From Pseudooceanicola marinus (GTDB lineage: Bacteria; Pseudomonadota; Alphaproteobacteria; Rhodobacterales; Rhodobacteraceae): a stretch of 64,000 bases of DNA. The notes beneath the pieces are model-generated. The model did not search any database. It saw nothing but the letters and a program-made list of their open reading frames with translations, and was not told the origin of the DNA. The stretch is from assembly GCF_002786295.1 (NCBI RefSeq), contig NZ_PGTC01000017.1, positions 62,001 to 126,000 on the forward strand, given 5' to 3'. The stretch's first letter is position 1. Each line of letters begins with the position of its first letter. Below are positions 45,550-55,252 of the stretch, in pieces. The translations under genes were made by a program, and so were the position numbers.

Positions 45550-45571
45550 CCCCGCAGGTTGCCCTGCGGGG
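45550..45571. terminator. Hairpin between tRNA-Ser and the QueC-like gene
   Basis: A perfect 9-bp stem CCCCGCAGG/CCTGCGGGG with a 4-nt loop lies between the tRNA and the convergent minus-strand gene that ends at 45597. It is probably a shared terminator. Confidence 0.6.
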
Positions 45572-45596
45572 CCTTGCTTCAGCGATGAGCGGGCGC

Positions 45597-46772
45597 CTAG
45601 CGGGCGGGTAGTTTGGCCAGCAGGCGCTCGAGCACGCGGCGCTCGAAGTCGGCCAGCCGGTCGTGCAGGGGACCCGGCGGCATGTGGCGCAACAGGTCAT
45701 TGGTGACAACCAGCTGGCCGCGCAGGGCCTGGGCCGAGCGGCGGGAGACCTTCAGGGTCGGCACCAGATCCTCCAGCGGTTCGGTGGCCGGGAAACTAGC
45801 GCTTTGGTCCAGCCCTAGGCAGACCATCGCCAGGCGGGTGCGGATGCATTTCTCGCAGCGCCCGCAATTGCCGCCGGTCGAGGTATCGCGATAGCAAACC
45901 GACAGGTCGTCCAGCAGCGCCGGATCATGGGCGGCGATGGCGCCCACCTTCTGCACCCGGGTGACCCGTTCGCCCAGCGGGCGGATCGGCAGCGCCTCGG
46001 ACGACAGCGCGGCCACCAATTCTGAGCAATTGCCCCAGGGGTGGCGCGTCAGCTGCTGTGTCAGGGAATTGTCCATGGCGATGGCGGCCTCGGCCAGGCG
46101 GGGCTGCAAGGCATTGAGGCACATCGCCAGGTTCACGCTGTGGAGCATGTTCCAGTTCATCCCCTGCTGTCGCAGGTCGGTCTCCACCACCAGAAGGTCC
46201 AGGCCCAGACGGTCGGCGATGCGGGTCACGCGGGCCTTCAGATCGACGAACCCCGGTTCGCTGGCGCCCGCGTAGTCCGCCCCCGCGACCAGCAGGCCGT
46301 GGGTATAGCCGTGATCGGTGATCGCCTCGATACCCGCCTGGGTGCTATCGACCCCGCCGCTGAGGCACAGGATCTTGTCCTGGCGCGTGGCGGGCAGGGG
46401 GGCCGGAGCGCCGACCTCGTGGCGCAGGCGCAGTGGCGCGTTGCCAGGCATCATCCACAGGTGGTTGGCATAGCCCAGTCGGTCAAGGATCCCGGCGGCG
46501 GCCGGGGTCACCGGCTGATCGAGATGGATCTCGATATTATGCGACATAGATTGAATCGCTAGCCCCAGAACCGCGCTGTCGGGAATCGTCTCGGCGGTCT
46601 CGATCGGGGCAGGGGCGCGCAGGAAGAAACCCCGGTTGCCGAAACGTACGGTAAGCTCGGCCCCTCTGACTTCGACGCTGGCCCGGACGGTTTCCCGCGG
46701 TGTTGCCGTTCGGGCGTGCTCGCGCAGACGTTTGTTGTAAAGACGTTTCAAGCCAAGCGGCAGGATGGGCAT
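45597..46772 (-). CDS. QueC-like PP-loop ATPase of unknown substrate
   Basis: A protein of 391 residues. The PP-loop is [18 protein letters not shown] and a C-terminal four-cysteine cluster [24 protein letters not shown] resembles the zinc site of QueC (7-cyano-7-deazaguanine synthase). The N-terminal ~120 residues ([38 protein letters not shown]) are not QueC-like. It is much longer than QueC (about 230 residues), so it is not simply queC. Adenylation of some acidic or nucleobase substrate is likely. It stands alone; the 46773-47086 region upstream contains no gene. Confidence 0.75.
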   Translation of the reverse strand: MPILPLGLKRLYNKRLREHARTATPRETVRASVEVRGAELTVRFGNRGFFLRAPAPIETAETIPDSAVLGLAIQSMSHNIEIHLDQPVTPAAAGILDRLGYANHLWMMPGNAPLRLRHEVGAPAPLPATRQDKILCLSGGVDSTQAGIEAITDHGYTHGLLVAGADYAGASEPGFVDLKARVTRIADRLGLDLLVVETDLRQQGMNWNMLHSVNLAMCLNALQPRLAEAAIAMDNSLTQQLTRHPWGNCSELVAALSSEALPIRPLGERVTRVQKVGAIAAHDPALLDDLSVCYRDTSTGGNCGRCEKCIRTRLAMVCLGLDQSASFPATEPLEDLVPTLKVSRRSAQALRGQLVVTNDLLRHMPPGPLHDRLADFERRVLERLLAKLPAR

Positions 46773-47086
46773 TCTGGGTCGTTCCTTTCTTTGCAGAGCT
46801 GGCTCGGCCAGACGATGCGGATCTCTAGGTGCGCCACACGGGCCCATCCGGCAAGTCCCTTTTTCGGCGCGCACGCCTTGGAGACAGCGCGCACTAGCTG
46901 CGTCCAACGAGGCCCTGGCGCAGTGGTGTCTCACCCGAGGGAGACACCGGGGACACAGTCCGTCACGCGTCAGGCCGCGCGCGCCGGGTCCTCTGATACC
47001 CGGGCAGGCCTCGCGGTGCCACCGTGACTTGGATCAAAGGTCAGCCCGACCGGCGCGCGTGCCGTCGCGGCCCGATGATGCTCCGC
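46773..47086. other. Intergenic region with a hairpin
   Basis: This is 314 nt between the QueC-like gene (start at 46772) and the hybrid kinase (stop at 47087), both on the minus strand. A short stem CCGGGT/ACCCGG with an 8-nt loop at 46984-47003 may terminate the kinase transcript. Nothing else was recognised. Confidence 0.4.
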
Positions 47087-49465
47087 CTAGCCTTCGCTCG
47101 AGTCGTCCGGTGGCCCCATGCGGCGGACGGGGCCAAGTGCCTCCTGCGGCGGGGTCAGACGGCGCGACGGGCCGCGCACGCCATCGGGGTCGGCCAGCAG
47201 ACGCCGGATGACCCGGGCGCGGATCGGTTTGGCCACCACGTCGTCGAGACCGGCGGCGCGCAGGCGCTCCGTCACCTCCTCTCCGACATGGGCGGTCAGT
47301 GCGACGATGCGGGTTGACCGGTTCGGACCGGGGCCGGCGCGGATCGCCGCGGCGGCCTCGAACCCGTCCATCACCGGCATCGAGACATCCATCAGGATGA
47401 TATCGAAGGCCGTCTCCGCCGCCGCAGCCACCCCTTCGCGTCCGTCGGCAGCTTCGGTCACGCGGTGCCCGTCCCGTTCCAGCAGCCGCCGGGCGACGAA
47501 ACGGTTGGTGGCATTGTCCTCCACCAGCAGGATCCGTTGTGGCGACACCTGGACCGGGCCGGGTTCGGTATTGGGGGCGGGCGGCTCCACGGGAGGAGAG
47601 GCCGCCGGAAGGGGCAGGGACAGGGTGAAGACGCTGCCCTTGCCGGGGGCCGAGGCCACCTCGATGTCACCGCCCATGGCGCGGGCAAGTTGTCGGGCGA
47701 TCCCCAGGCCCAGGCCGGTGCCCTGGATCTGATGACGGATCGCCCCGTCGAGCCGGACGAAGTCGTCGAAGACGCGCCCCGCTTCCTCCATCGTCATGCC
47801 GATGCCGGTGTCACGCACCAGGATTTCCATCCGGTCCCCCTGTTGGCGCGGCTCGACGCTGATCGAGCCAAAGCGGGTGAACTTCACCGCGTTGGACACC
47901 AGGTTCAGCAGCACCTGGCGCAGTCGGGTCGCGTCGCCCAGGACCCAGCCGGTGGCCCCCGCGCCGATGCGGGCCAGCCGGTTGTCCTGCGCGCGCGCCC
48001 GCGGCATCTCGCTGGCAAGGATGTCGTCGATGAGAGCATCCAGGTCGAAAGGGGCGCGCCGGATCGCCACGTCGCCGCCCTCGATCTGGGTGATGTCCAG
48101 CACGTCGTTCACCAGTTGCAACAAGGTCTGGGCAGAGCCGCGCACGACCTCCAGAAAGCGTCGCCCCTCCGCCGGATCGTCGTTCTCGGCCATCAGGTCG
48201 ATCGCCCCCAGGATGCCGTTCAGGGGCGTGCGCATCTCATGGCTGATGACCCCGAGGAACCGCGCCTTCGCTCGTTCGGCCGCCAGGGCCTTGTCTCGCG
48301 AGGCCTTCAGCTCCGCATCTGCCGCGACCTGGTGCGAAATGTCACGGATCACGCAGACCAGGATCGGGGCCCCCTGGCTGTCGGAACTGTCCATCGACAG
48401 CTCAACCGGGATGCGATGCCCGTCGCAGCGTCGGGCGATCAGCCGATAGCCGGTGCGCGGGCCGACGGCACAGGCGTCGAAGAGGGCACGGCCGGAAATC
48501 GCCGTGCTGCCGTCCGTCCCGTCGCGCCGCAACAGACGGCCGACGGGCTGGCCGATCACCCGTTCGGGAGAGATCGCGAACATCTCCGCCGCGGCCCGGT
48601 TGGTGTCGATGATCTTCCCGCGGGAATCGAGCATGAGGATGGCATCCCGCGAGGTGGAGAAGATGGTTTCGAGGCGCGCCGAGGCCACGCGTTTCTGCTC
48701 CAGCCGCTTCTGCGAGACACGCGCGAGGGAACGGAAGAGGACCACCATCGCCGTCAACGCGCCCAACAGGACGAGGCTGGCGGCCGCAAGCCCCTTCAGG
48801 ACCGACTGGACGTCCAGTCGCGCCGTGTCCGATTGTGCCACCAGCCGCAGGTTCGCCATGGAGAGCATGCGGCGCAGATCCGGCCGCATGTCCTCCAGCC
48901 GGACATCAAGGACCGCCAGCGCCTCCGTCAGCGCCGGGTCTGAGCCGTCGATCAGTGGCGCAAGTGCGTAGACCTCGGTGCGGATGCGGTCGAAGGTGCC
49001 CCCCTGGGCCGGGTGGCGCAGGGCACGGTTGTAGAGAGAGGCCGTCCCCAAAGTTTCGAACCGGGCATAGAGGATGTCGTAGCGGCGGCGCAACTCGCGC
49101 AGCGCGGACGGCAGGGGCTGGGTCTCGCCCTGATCCCCTGAACCGCCAGGACCCGCCCCGCGCGCCGTCAAATCCTGTGGCTCTCGGGTGAGTTTAGCCA
49201 GACGCGCCCGGGACGTCGCATCCTGAAGTTTCAGGTATTCGACCTCAAGCTGCGCCAGGCTCCATTGCATGTTGTCGGCGGGTGAGGAGGCAAGCTCATC
49301 CAGTTTCTGCCGCACCTCGGTCAGCAGGTAGACGATGACGACGAGGCAGAGCGCGGTGATTCCCGCCAGAACCGCCAACCGAAGCACCCCGGCATCCAGG
49401 CTGGCGCGTGGCGCCTCCGATCCGGTGCCGGACTGTGTCTCTTTCGATGCGCCCCTGGGCGCCAT
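47087..49465 (-). CDS. Hybrid sensor histidine kinase with receiver domain
   Basis: A 792-residue protein. The N-terminal transmembrane segment (LRLAVLAGITALCLVVIVYLL), a periplasmic helical region of about 170 residues, a second span (LKGLAAASLVLLGALTAMVVL), a PAS domain (ILMLDSRGKIIDTNRAAAEMFAI), the DHp histidine in FLGVISHEMRTPLNGILG, an ATPase domain (LVSNAVKFTR, DTGIGM, GTGLGLGIA), and a C-terminal receiver (ILLVEDNATNRFVA, ILMDVSMPVMDGFEA). The ATG at 49465 is preceded by GGAGGTGGCA; a GTG at 49513 is in frame. The periplasmic partner gene is 53 nt upstream. Confidence 0.9.
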   Translation of the reverse strand: MAPRGASKETQSGTGSEAPRASLDAGVLRLAVLAGITALCLVVIVYLLTEVRQKLDELASSPADNMQWSLAQLEVEYLKLQDATSRARLAKLTREPQDLTARGAGPGGSGDQGETQPLPSALRELRRRYDILYARFETLGTASLYNRALRHPAQGGTFDRIRTEVYALAPLIDGSDPALTEALAVLDVRLEDMRPDLRRMLSMANLRLVAQSDTARLDVQSVLKGLAAASLVLLGALTAMVVLFRSLARVSQKRLEQKRVASARLETIFSTSRDAILMLDSRGKIIDTNRAAAEMFAISPERVIGQPVGRLLRRDGTDGSTAISGRALFDACAVGPRTGYRLIARRCDGHRIPVELSMDSSDSQGAPILVCVIRDISHQVAADAELKASRDKALAAERAKARFLGVISHEMRTPLNGILGAIDLMAENDDPAEGRRFLEVVRGSAQTLLQLVNDVLDITQIEGGDVAIRRAPFDLDALIDDILASEMPRARAQDNRLARIGAGATGWVLGDATRLRQVLLNLVSNAVKFTRFGSISVEPRQQGDRMEILVRDTGIGMTMEEAGRVFDDFVRLDGAIRHQIQGTGLGLGIARQLARAMGGDIEVASAPGKGSVFTLSLPLPAASPPVEPPAPNTEPGPVQVSPQRILLVEDNATNRFVARRLLERDGHRVTEAADGREGVAAAAETAFDIILMDVSMPVMDGFEAAAAIRAGPGPNRSTRIVALTAHVGEEVTERLRAAGLDDVVAKPIRARVIRRLLADPDGVRGPSRRLTPPQEALGPVRRMGPPDDSSEG

Positions 49466-49517
49466 TGCCACCTCCGCCAGAGCTGCCGCCCGCACCGGCC
49501 TGCGGCGCGCCACGGGC

Positions 49518-50036
49518 CTATTTCACGATGATCCGGTCAAGCTGCCAGATCGAGTTGGAATAGATCACCTCGGACCGGAAGTCGGACGAAGAATCATAGG
49601 GATAGACGAGCCACAGCGGGCCCTTGCTGCGCAGGGTCATGGGCCTGCCGTTGCGCTCGTAGGCCAGGATCGCACCGTCGGGGCGAAAGCTGTCCACGGG
49701 GATCTCGATGGCGTAGTCATTGGCCGCAATCAGCTGAACCACCCCTCCCTCGATTCCGTGGCGTGCCAGGAAATCGGTCATCCGGATCCCGCGAAACGCC
49801 TGCACGCCTTCGGTCCAGATCGTCGTGGTCTCGAACACGGTTGCCGGCATGTCCTGCAGGGCCGCCAGATCGTAGGTTATGACCTCGTCACCCAGAGTCA
49901 GGCGCAGCAGGGGGGCGTCCTGGGCTGTCGCGCCGTTCGGTGGCAAGGCCGCGAGCAAGGCAGACAGGCCCAGGAAAAGCGTTGCGAGGATATGGCGCAG
50001 GAATGGCAGCGGGGACAGGGCGGGCGACAGGGGCAT
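49518..50036 (-). CDS. Periplasmic SUOX-fold (oxidoreductase molybdopterin-binding-like) protein, no cysteine
   Basis: A 172-residue exported protein with a signal peptide ending in ATAQ. Text like LTLGDEVITYDLAALQDMPATVFETTT and the FRGIRMTDFLARHGIEGGVVQLIAANDYAIEIPVD segment matches the sulfite-oxidase molybdopterin-binding fold family. The Cys that ligates molybdenum in true oxidoreductases is absent; the protein has no cysteine at all. Since it is next to a hybrid kinase and a LuxR regulator, a periplasmic ligand-sensing role is inferred. It starts at 50036, 176 nt from the divergent LuxR gene. Confidence 0.78.
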   Translation of the reverse strand: MPLSPALSPLPFLRHILATLFLGLSALLAALPPNGATAQDAPLLRLTLGDEVITYDLAALQDMPATVFETTTIWTEGVQAFRGIRMTDFLARHGIEGGVVQLIAANDYAIEIPVDSFRPDGAILAYERNGRPMTLRSKGPLWLVYPYDSSSDFRSEVIYSNSIWQLDRIIVK

Positions 50037-50211
50037 CAGCGATCTCCTCGCAGGAAATGGTGGACCGGCCCGAACGGGCGCAGGGCGGCACGGGACGACG
50101 GCATGGCCTGGCGCCCAATGAGCGCCGTTAAGGGAATGGCTAACCCCAATACCTTAATGTTCCCTGTAGTGCCGACCGGGTTGTCGGCGGCGACTGGCAA
50201 GGGATCGGTCC

Positions 50212-50811
50212 GTGACGGAGGAAAGCAAAGCAGCCACGGGGCAGGGCGGTGCGCCCTTGCATCTGCTGTTCATCGATGACCACGCCCTGCTGCGAGACAC
50301 CCTGGCCGCCTGGCTGGCCGCACGCGGCCTGGATGTGACCTGCGCCGACAGTCTGTCGACGGCGTCTGGCCTGCCCGGCAGGCCAGACCTGGTGCTGCTC
50401 GACCTGCGGCTGCGGGATCTGACCTTGCCGGAGGGTATCTGCAAGCTGCGCTCGGTCTTCGGGCCGGTGCCCGTCTTGCTGACCGCGGGTGCACATGACG
50501 CTGAAACGGCAGAAAGCGCGCGCGACGCCGGGGTCACAGCGATCCTCGGCAAGGCGCTGCCGCCCGCGGCGGTGCTGGACGAGATCCTGCGCCATGCCCC
50601 CGGACGTCCGGCCGGTGACGTCGTCCTGAGCCCGCGAGAGCAGGAGGTCCTGGCCGGCCTCGCGCGTGGACAGTCGAATAAGGAGATTGCGCGGGCTCTG
50701 GACCTGAGGGAGGTCACGGTGAAGCTGCACATGCAGCGGCTGAGCCGCAAGCTGGGCGCCCGCAACCGCACCCATGCCGCGCTGCTGGCGCGTGATCTCG
50801 GGCTGGTCTGA
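50212..50811 (+). CDS. LuxR/NarL-type response regulator
   Basis: A 199-residue regulator starting at GTG 50212. The receiver begins LLFIDDHALLRDTL and the phospho-acceptor Asp64 is in LVLLDLRLRDL; the NarL-type output domain has SPREQEVLAGLARGQSNKEIARALDLREVTVKLHMQRLSRKLGARNRT (HTH). It is divergent from the sensor pair (SUOX-fold protein and hybrid kinase) and probably receives phosphate from that kinase. The pair of divergent promoters lies between 50037 and 50211. Confidence 0.88.
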   Translation: MTEESKAATGQGGAPLHLLFIDDHALLRDTLAAWLAARGLDVTCADSLSTASGLPGRPDLVLLDLRLRDLTLPEGICKLRSVFGPVPVLLTAGAHDAETAESARDAGVTAILGKALPPAAVLDEILRHAPGRPAGDVVLSPREQEVLAGLARGQSNKEIARALDLREVTVKLHMQRLSRKLGARNRTHAALLARDLGLV

Positions 50812-51017
50812 CCCCGGGACCGCCCGCCATGTGGCGCCGCACTTTCTGCAATTGTCACTAATTCGCCGCGGAAGGCCGACCGCTGGCAGAGGCAGATTAA
50901 AGCAATTTTCACGGCTGGGCGCCAAACCTGCGCCCGGCGGACCGTTCCCCCAAGGGCGGCTGCCGGGGCCGCGCGATCCATCGCTCGGGCCGCGACCAGG
51001 ACAACCAGGGGAATGAC

Positions 51018-54000
51018 ATGGGTCTTTCGAGTATACGCATCGCCTTTCGCCTGCCGGCGGCCTTCTTCCTGATCGTCGCGCTGTCTCTGGCGGTGCTGGT
51101 GGTCTTCTCCTACTCCTCGGCCAAGCGGACACTGATCGCCTCGGGCGAACAGGAAATCCGGCAGATCGCGCGCACCCGCGCCGATGAGCTGGAAATCTGG
51201 GCAGCAGAGGTGCAGACCGACCTGTCGCTACAGGCGAATAACCCCCTGGTCTACAATGCCCTGCGCAGTTTCCACGCCGCCTGGCAAACCCTCGGCCCCT
51301 CCGCCCGCGAGGACCTGCAGGCGCTCTATGCCACGGGGCAGGGTGCAGAGCTGATCGATGCCGGCGACGGATCGGTCTATTCGCGCATTCACAGCCGGTT
51401 TCACGAACATTTTCAGTCCGTTGCGCAGCGCGGCGGCTATGCAGACATCCTCCTGCTGAATCCGGCGGGCACAGTGATCTACTCGATCAACAAGGGGGCG
51501 GAGTTCGGGGTCGACGGAACCGAATTTCCCGCCGACCCGATGTTCGCCCGGGCTCTCGACCTGCTGGCCGAACATGAGAGTGGCGCGACGGCCTTTGTCG
51601 ACTTCTCGCCGCATGACCTGTCCGGCGAAGCCTCGGCATTCGTCATGGCGCCTGTGGCGCACGGCAAAAACGTGGCGCTCGGGGCGATCGTCTTGCGCCT
51701 CAACGCCGCGACGATCACCACCAGTCTCGGCGCCGCCGGCGGCTTGGGCGAAAGCGGCCAGGCCTTCATCATCGGGAGCGACGGGGCGGCCCGCACGGCG
51801 GCGCCGGACTGGACCGACGCGGCGCTGGATCCGATGGGTGATCTCGCCCGTGCCTTGGATGGAGAGACGGTGCTGATTGAGGAGTCGCTGCCGCAGATCA
51901 AGCGGCCAGGCATGATCACGGCAGCGGCCCCGGCAGAGGTCATGGGCGCCTCCTGGCTGTCCCTGGTCAGCAAGGCCGAGGCTGAAATGCTCCTGCCGGT
52001 TTCGGATTTCCTGTCGAACACATTGCTTTACGGCGGGATCATTCTTGTCTTCGCCGCCGTGGTCGGGACCCTTCTCGCGTTGAGCGTGACGCGACCCCTG
52101 CGGGACCTGACCCATAGCATTTCGGCTGTCAGCCAGGAGGACTACGATACGCCGGTGCCCCATGTCTCGCGACGCGACGAGTTGGGCACCATATCACGCT
52201 CGCTCGAAGATCTGCGGAATACCCTGTCGAAATCCCATGCGATCCAGGTGGAATCTGCGTTCAAGAGCGCGGCACTGGCCTCCACCTCGGCGGCGCTGAT
52301 GATTACCGACGAGGATTTCAACATCACCTACATGAACCAGGCGGTGCGCGACATGATGCACGATCAGGTGAGCGAATTCCGAAAGATCCTGGCGACCTTC
52401 GATCCGGACGAACTGATCGGGGTGAACATGGACATCTTCCATGCCCACCCAGGGCAGATCCGCGCGCTGATCACCCAGCCGGACAAGCTGCCGTTCCGCA
52501 CCGACATCCGCGTGGGAGATGCCCGCATACAGATCGAGCTGAACGCTGTGTTCGCGCCCGATCAAAGCTTTGCAGGGCTGGTCGTCGAATGGGTCGATGT
52601 CACCGAGGAGCGTCGGCGCACATCCGTCCTGAACGCCATCGACAGCGGACAGATCTTTGCCGAATGTGATGGTGCGGGACGGTTCCAACGCCTGAACGAT
52701 AACTTCCTGACGCTCGCCGGCTGTACGGCCGCAGATCTTCAGGGGCGCGACATGGCAGAGCGGATCCGACTGGACGGGGCCGAGTCAGACACACCGCTGC
52801 TGGCACGGCTCCAACAGGCCGAAGCGGTGCAGGGGCGCTTCCTCATCACCCGTCCGGGCCGCGAGGACGCCCTGGTCGAAGGCGGGCTCTATCCCATCAT
52901 CGACCGGCGCGGAGAGGCCACCGGGATGACGTTGATCGGGTCGGATGTGACTGCGGCCCAACAGCAGCTGCGCGAGTCCGAGGCGCGCCAGAAGGCCATG
53001 CAGGCCGCCCAGGAGAAGGTGGTGGATGCGCTGCGCATCGGTATGCGGGACATCTCCAACGGCGATCTGACCAGCCGGCTGAACGATGCCTTCGCGCCCG
53101 AATATGAGCAGCTGCGCACCGACTTCAACGACGCGTTGGAAAACCTGACCCGCGCGATGCGCAACATCGCCCAGCAGACCAGCGAGATGCACAGCGAGAC
53201 CGCGGAGATCGTGAAAGCCGCCGACGACATGTCGCAGCGGACAGAGCGACAGGCAATGACCCTGCAGGACACCGCGGCCAGCCTGGACGAGCTGACGACC
53301 AACATCGCCCAGACCGCAGATGGCGCCGCCCGCGCCAACCAGGTGGTCACCGAGGCGCGCGCCCGTGCCGAGCAGAGCGGGTCCGTCGTGGATGAGGCGG
53401 AGACCGCGATGGCCGAGATCTCCAGCTCCTCGAAGGAGATTATGAAGGTCATCTCGGTGATCGACGACATCTCTTTTCAGACGAACCTTCTGGCCCTTAA
53501 CGCCGGCGTCGAGGCCGCGCGGGCGGGGGAGGCGGGCCGGGGTTTCGCGGTTGTTGCCACAGAGGTTCGCGCCCTGGCACAGCGTTGCGCCAATGCCGCG
53601 GCAGAGATCAACCAACTGATAACGGTTTCCGGTCAACATGTCTCCCGAGGGGTCGAACTGGTCGGCGTGACCGGCGAAACCTTGAAGAAGATCGTCAGCT
53701 CAATCTCGGAGATCTCCGATTACATCGCCGAGATCGCACAGGCAGGAAAGGAACAGAGCATCGGCTTGAACCAGGTCAACTCCGCAGTGAACCAGATCGA
53801 TCACGTGACCCAGCAGAATGCCGCTATGTTCGAGGAGACGACCTCGGCCAGTCACCAGCTGGCACAGCGGGCAACGAACCTGACGGAGACAATCGGGCAT
53901 TTCCGGGTGTCTGGCGCATCTGGATACGAACGAGACACACGACGGGGCGCATCCGCTCGTCCGGCAGGACGAGGCGCTACCGCCGCAGCGGGCCGTCAGG

Positions 54001-54059
54001 GCAATCTCGCTCTGGCCCCGCGCCCCGCGCCGAGCGCCAGCGATTGGGAAGACTTCTAG
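51018..54059 (+). CDS. Methyl-accepting chemotaxis protein with PAS domains
   Basis: A 1013-residue transducer. Near the N-terminus is a membrane span (RLPAAFFLIVALSLAVLVVFS), then a periplasmic sensing region of about 290 residues, a second span (LLYGGIILVFAAVVGTLLALSV), a HAMP domain, two PAS-like domains (SAALMITDEDFNITYMNQAV and the next around 550-650), and a signalling domain whose tip is SFQTNLLALNAGVEAARAGEAGRGFAVVA. The C-terminus DWEDF resembles the CheR/CheB-tethering pentapeptide NWETF of enteric receptors. A cheB gene follows. Confidence 0.93.
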   Translation: MGLSSIRIAFRLPAAFFLIVALSLAVLVVFSYSSAKRTLIASGEQEIRQIARTRADELEIWAAEVQTDLSLQANNPLVYNALRSFHAAWQTLGPSAREDLQALYATGQGAELIDAGDGSVYSRIHSRFHEHFQSVAQRGGYADILLLNPAGTVIYSINKGAEFGVDGTEFPADPMFARALDLLAEHESGATAFVDFSPHDLSGEASAFVMAPVAHGKNVALGAIVLRLNAATITTSLGAAGGLGESGQAFIIGSDGAARTAAPDWTDAALDPMGDLARALDGETVLIEESLPQIKRPGMITAAAPAEVMGASWLSLVSKAEAEMLLPVSDFLSNTLLYGGIILVFAAVVGTLLALSVTRPLRDLTHSISAVSQEDYDTPVPHVSRRDELGTISRSLEDLRNTLSKSHAIQVESAFKSAALASTSAALMITDEDFNITYMNQAVRDMMHDQVSEFRKILATFDPDELIGVNMDIFHAHPGQIRALITQPDKLPFRTDIRVGDARIQIELNAVFAPDQSFAGLVVEWVDVTEERRRTSVLNAIDSGQIFAECDGAGRFQRLNDNFLTLAGCTAADLQGRDMAERIRLDGAESDTPLLARLQQAEAVQGRFLITRPGREDALVEGGLYPIIDRRGEATGMTLIGSDVTAAQQQLRESEARQKAMQAAQEKVVDALRIGMRDISNGDLTSRLNDAFAPEYEQLRTDFNDALENLTRAMRNIAQQTSEMHSETAEIVKAADDMSQRTERQAMTLQDTAASLDELTTNIAQTADGAARANQVVTEARARAEQSGSVVDEAETAMAEISSSSKEIMKVISVIDDISFQTNLLALNAGVEAARAGEAGRGFAVVATEVRALAQRCANAAAEINQLITVSGQHVSRGVELVGVTGETLKKIVSSISEISDYIAEIAQAGKEQSIGLNQVNSAVNQIDHVTQQNAAMFEETTSASHQLAQRATNLTETIGHFRVSGASGYERDTRRGASARPAGRGATAAAGRQGNLALAPRPAPSASDWEDF

Positions 54060-54155
54060 GCGCAAGCCTCACGCCTTCTGACCGAAGCACGCGGTGGCTC
54101 TGCCTGATCGCCGCGTTGAATTAGCCCGCCAATACAGCCTGTAAACGGAGCCTAA

Positions 54156-55241
54156 ATGCCGACTTCGCCGCCCTCGCCATCCCGGTCTCAGCCTGGTTCC
54201 CAAGCGACACGGGTTCTGATCGTCGATGATCAGCCTTCGGTCCAGACGCTGATCCGTCACGCGCTGAGCAGGGATCCCATGATCGAGGTCGTGGGGGTGG
54301 CGAGCGACGCCTACATGGCCCGAGAGATGATCAAGAAGCTGAACCCGGATGTGCTGACCCTTGATGTCGAAATGCCGCGAATGACCGGGCTGGAATTTCT
54401 CGAAAGACTGATGCGCCTGCGCCCGATGCCGGTTGTCATGTTCTCCTCCGTGACGCAGCAGGGAAGCGATAATGCCGTACGGGCCTTGGCGCTCGGTGCG
54501 GTCGATGTGCTGCCCAAACCGATCGCTGGCATGACCCAGGACGCGCTGGAGAAGCTCGTCTCACGCGTCCGCACAGCCAGCCGCGTCCGGCGTGATGCAA
54601 GCCCGGCCCCATTTCCACAGGATGAGCCTGCGCTGGAAACGGCCCAGTTTGGGCGTTGGAACGGAAAGGTCGTATTGATCGGCGCCTCAACCGGAGGCGT
54701 GGCTGCGGTGGAGACCGTACTGCGCAGGATGCCGAATACCTGCCCGCCGATCGTCATTTCACAGCACATGCCAGAGAGCTTCCTGGTCAGCTTTGCACGT
54801 CGGCTCGATGACCTGCTGCCGCAACATGTGCAGCTGGCACGCGATGGGACCGAGGTCGAAGCGGGCCAGATCTATCTGGCGCCGGGCGGCGCGGAACATA
54901 CAGGGATCCGACGCGCGGGACGCAAAATCCAGATAGCATCGATCGCCGCGCCAAAACGCAACGGTCACATCCCGTCCGTTGACGAGCTGTTCATGTCCGG
55001 GGTGGAGACTGCGGAAAACGTCGTGGCGGTCATCCTGACGGGACTCGGCAAAGATGGCGCCGACGGCATGGCGCAACTGAAAAGAAACGGATCCGTATGT
55101 ATCGGCCAGGACGAAGACACCAGCGTAGTCTACGGCATGCCGCGCTCGGCTGCGGAACTGGGGATCCTCGACGCACAGCTGCCGTTGCCGCAGATCGCGC
55201 AGGCCATCTGTACGGCCTGTGACGCCGCGCGCCGAAACTGA
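54156..55241 (+). CDS. cheB: Chemotaxis methylesterase CheB
   Basis: A 361-residue protein. The receiver domain has VLIVDDQPSVQTLI and the phospho-acceptor Asp70 in VLTLDVEMPRMTG. The C-terminal methylesterase domain has the catalytic Ser in GASTGGVAAVE, His in ISQHMPESF, and Asp in LTGLGKDGADGM. It removes methyl groups from receptors such as the adjacent MCP. The N-terminal 18 residues (PTSPPSPSRSQPGSQ) are a disordered extension. It is 96 nt from mcp and 11 nt from cheD. Confidence 0.96.
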   Translation: MPTSPPSPSRSQPGSQATRVLIVDDQPSVQTLIRHALSRDPMIEVVGVASDAYMAREMIKKLNPDVLTLDVEMPRMTGLEFLERLMRLRPMPVVMFSSVTQQGSDNAVRALALGAVDVLPKPIAGMTQDALEKLVSRVRTASRVRRDASPAPFPQDEPALETAQFGRWNGKVVLIGASTGGVAAVETVLRRMPNTCPPIVISQHMPESFLVSFARRLDDLLPQHVQLARDGTEVEAGQIYLAPGGAEHTGIRRAGRKIQIASIAAPKRNGHIPSVDELFMSGVETAENVVAVILTGLGKDGADGMAQLKRNGSVCIGQDEDTSVVYGMPRSAAELGILDAQLPLPQIAQAICTACDAARRN

Positions 55242-55252
55242 GGGATCCTGAG

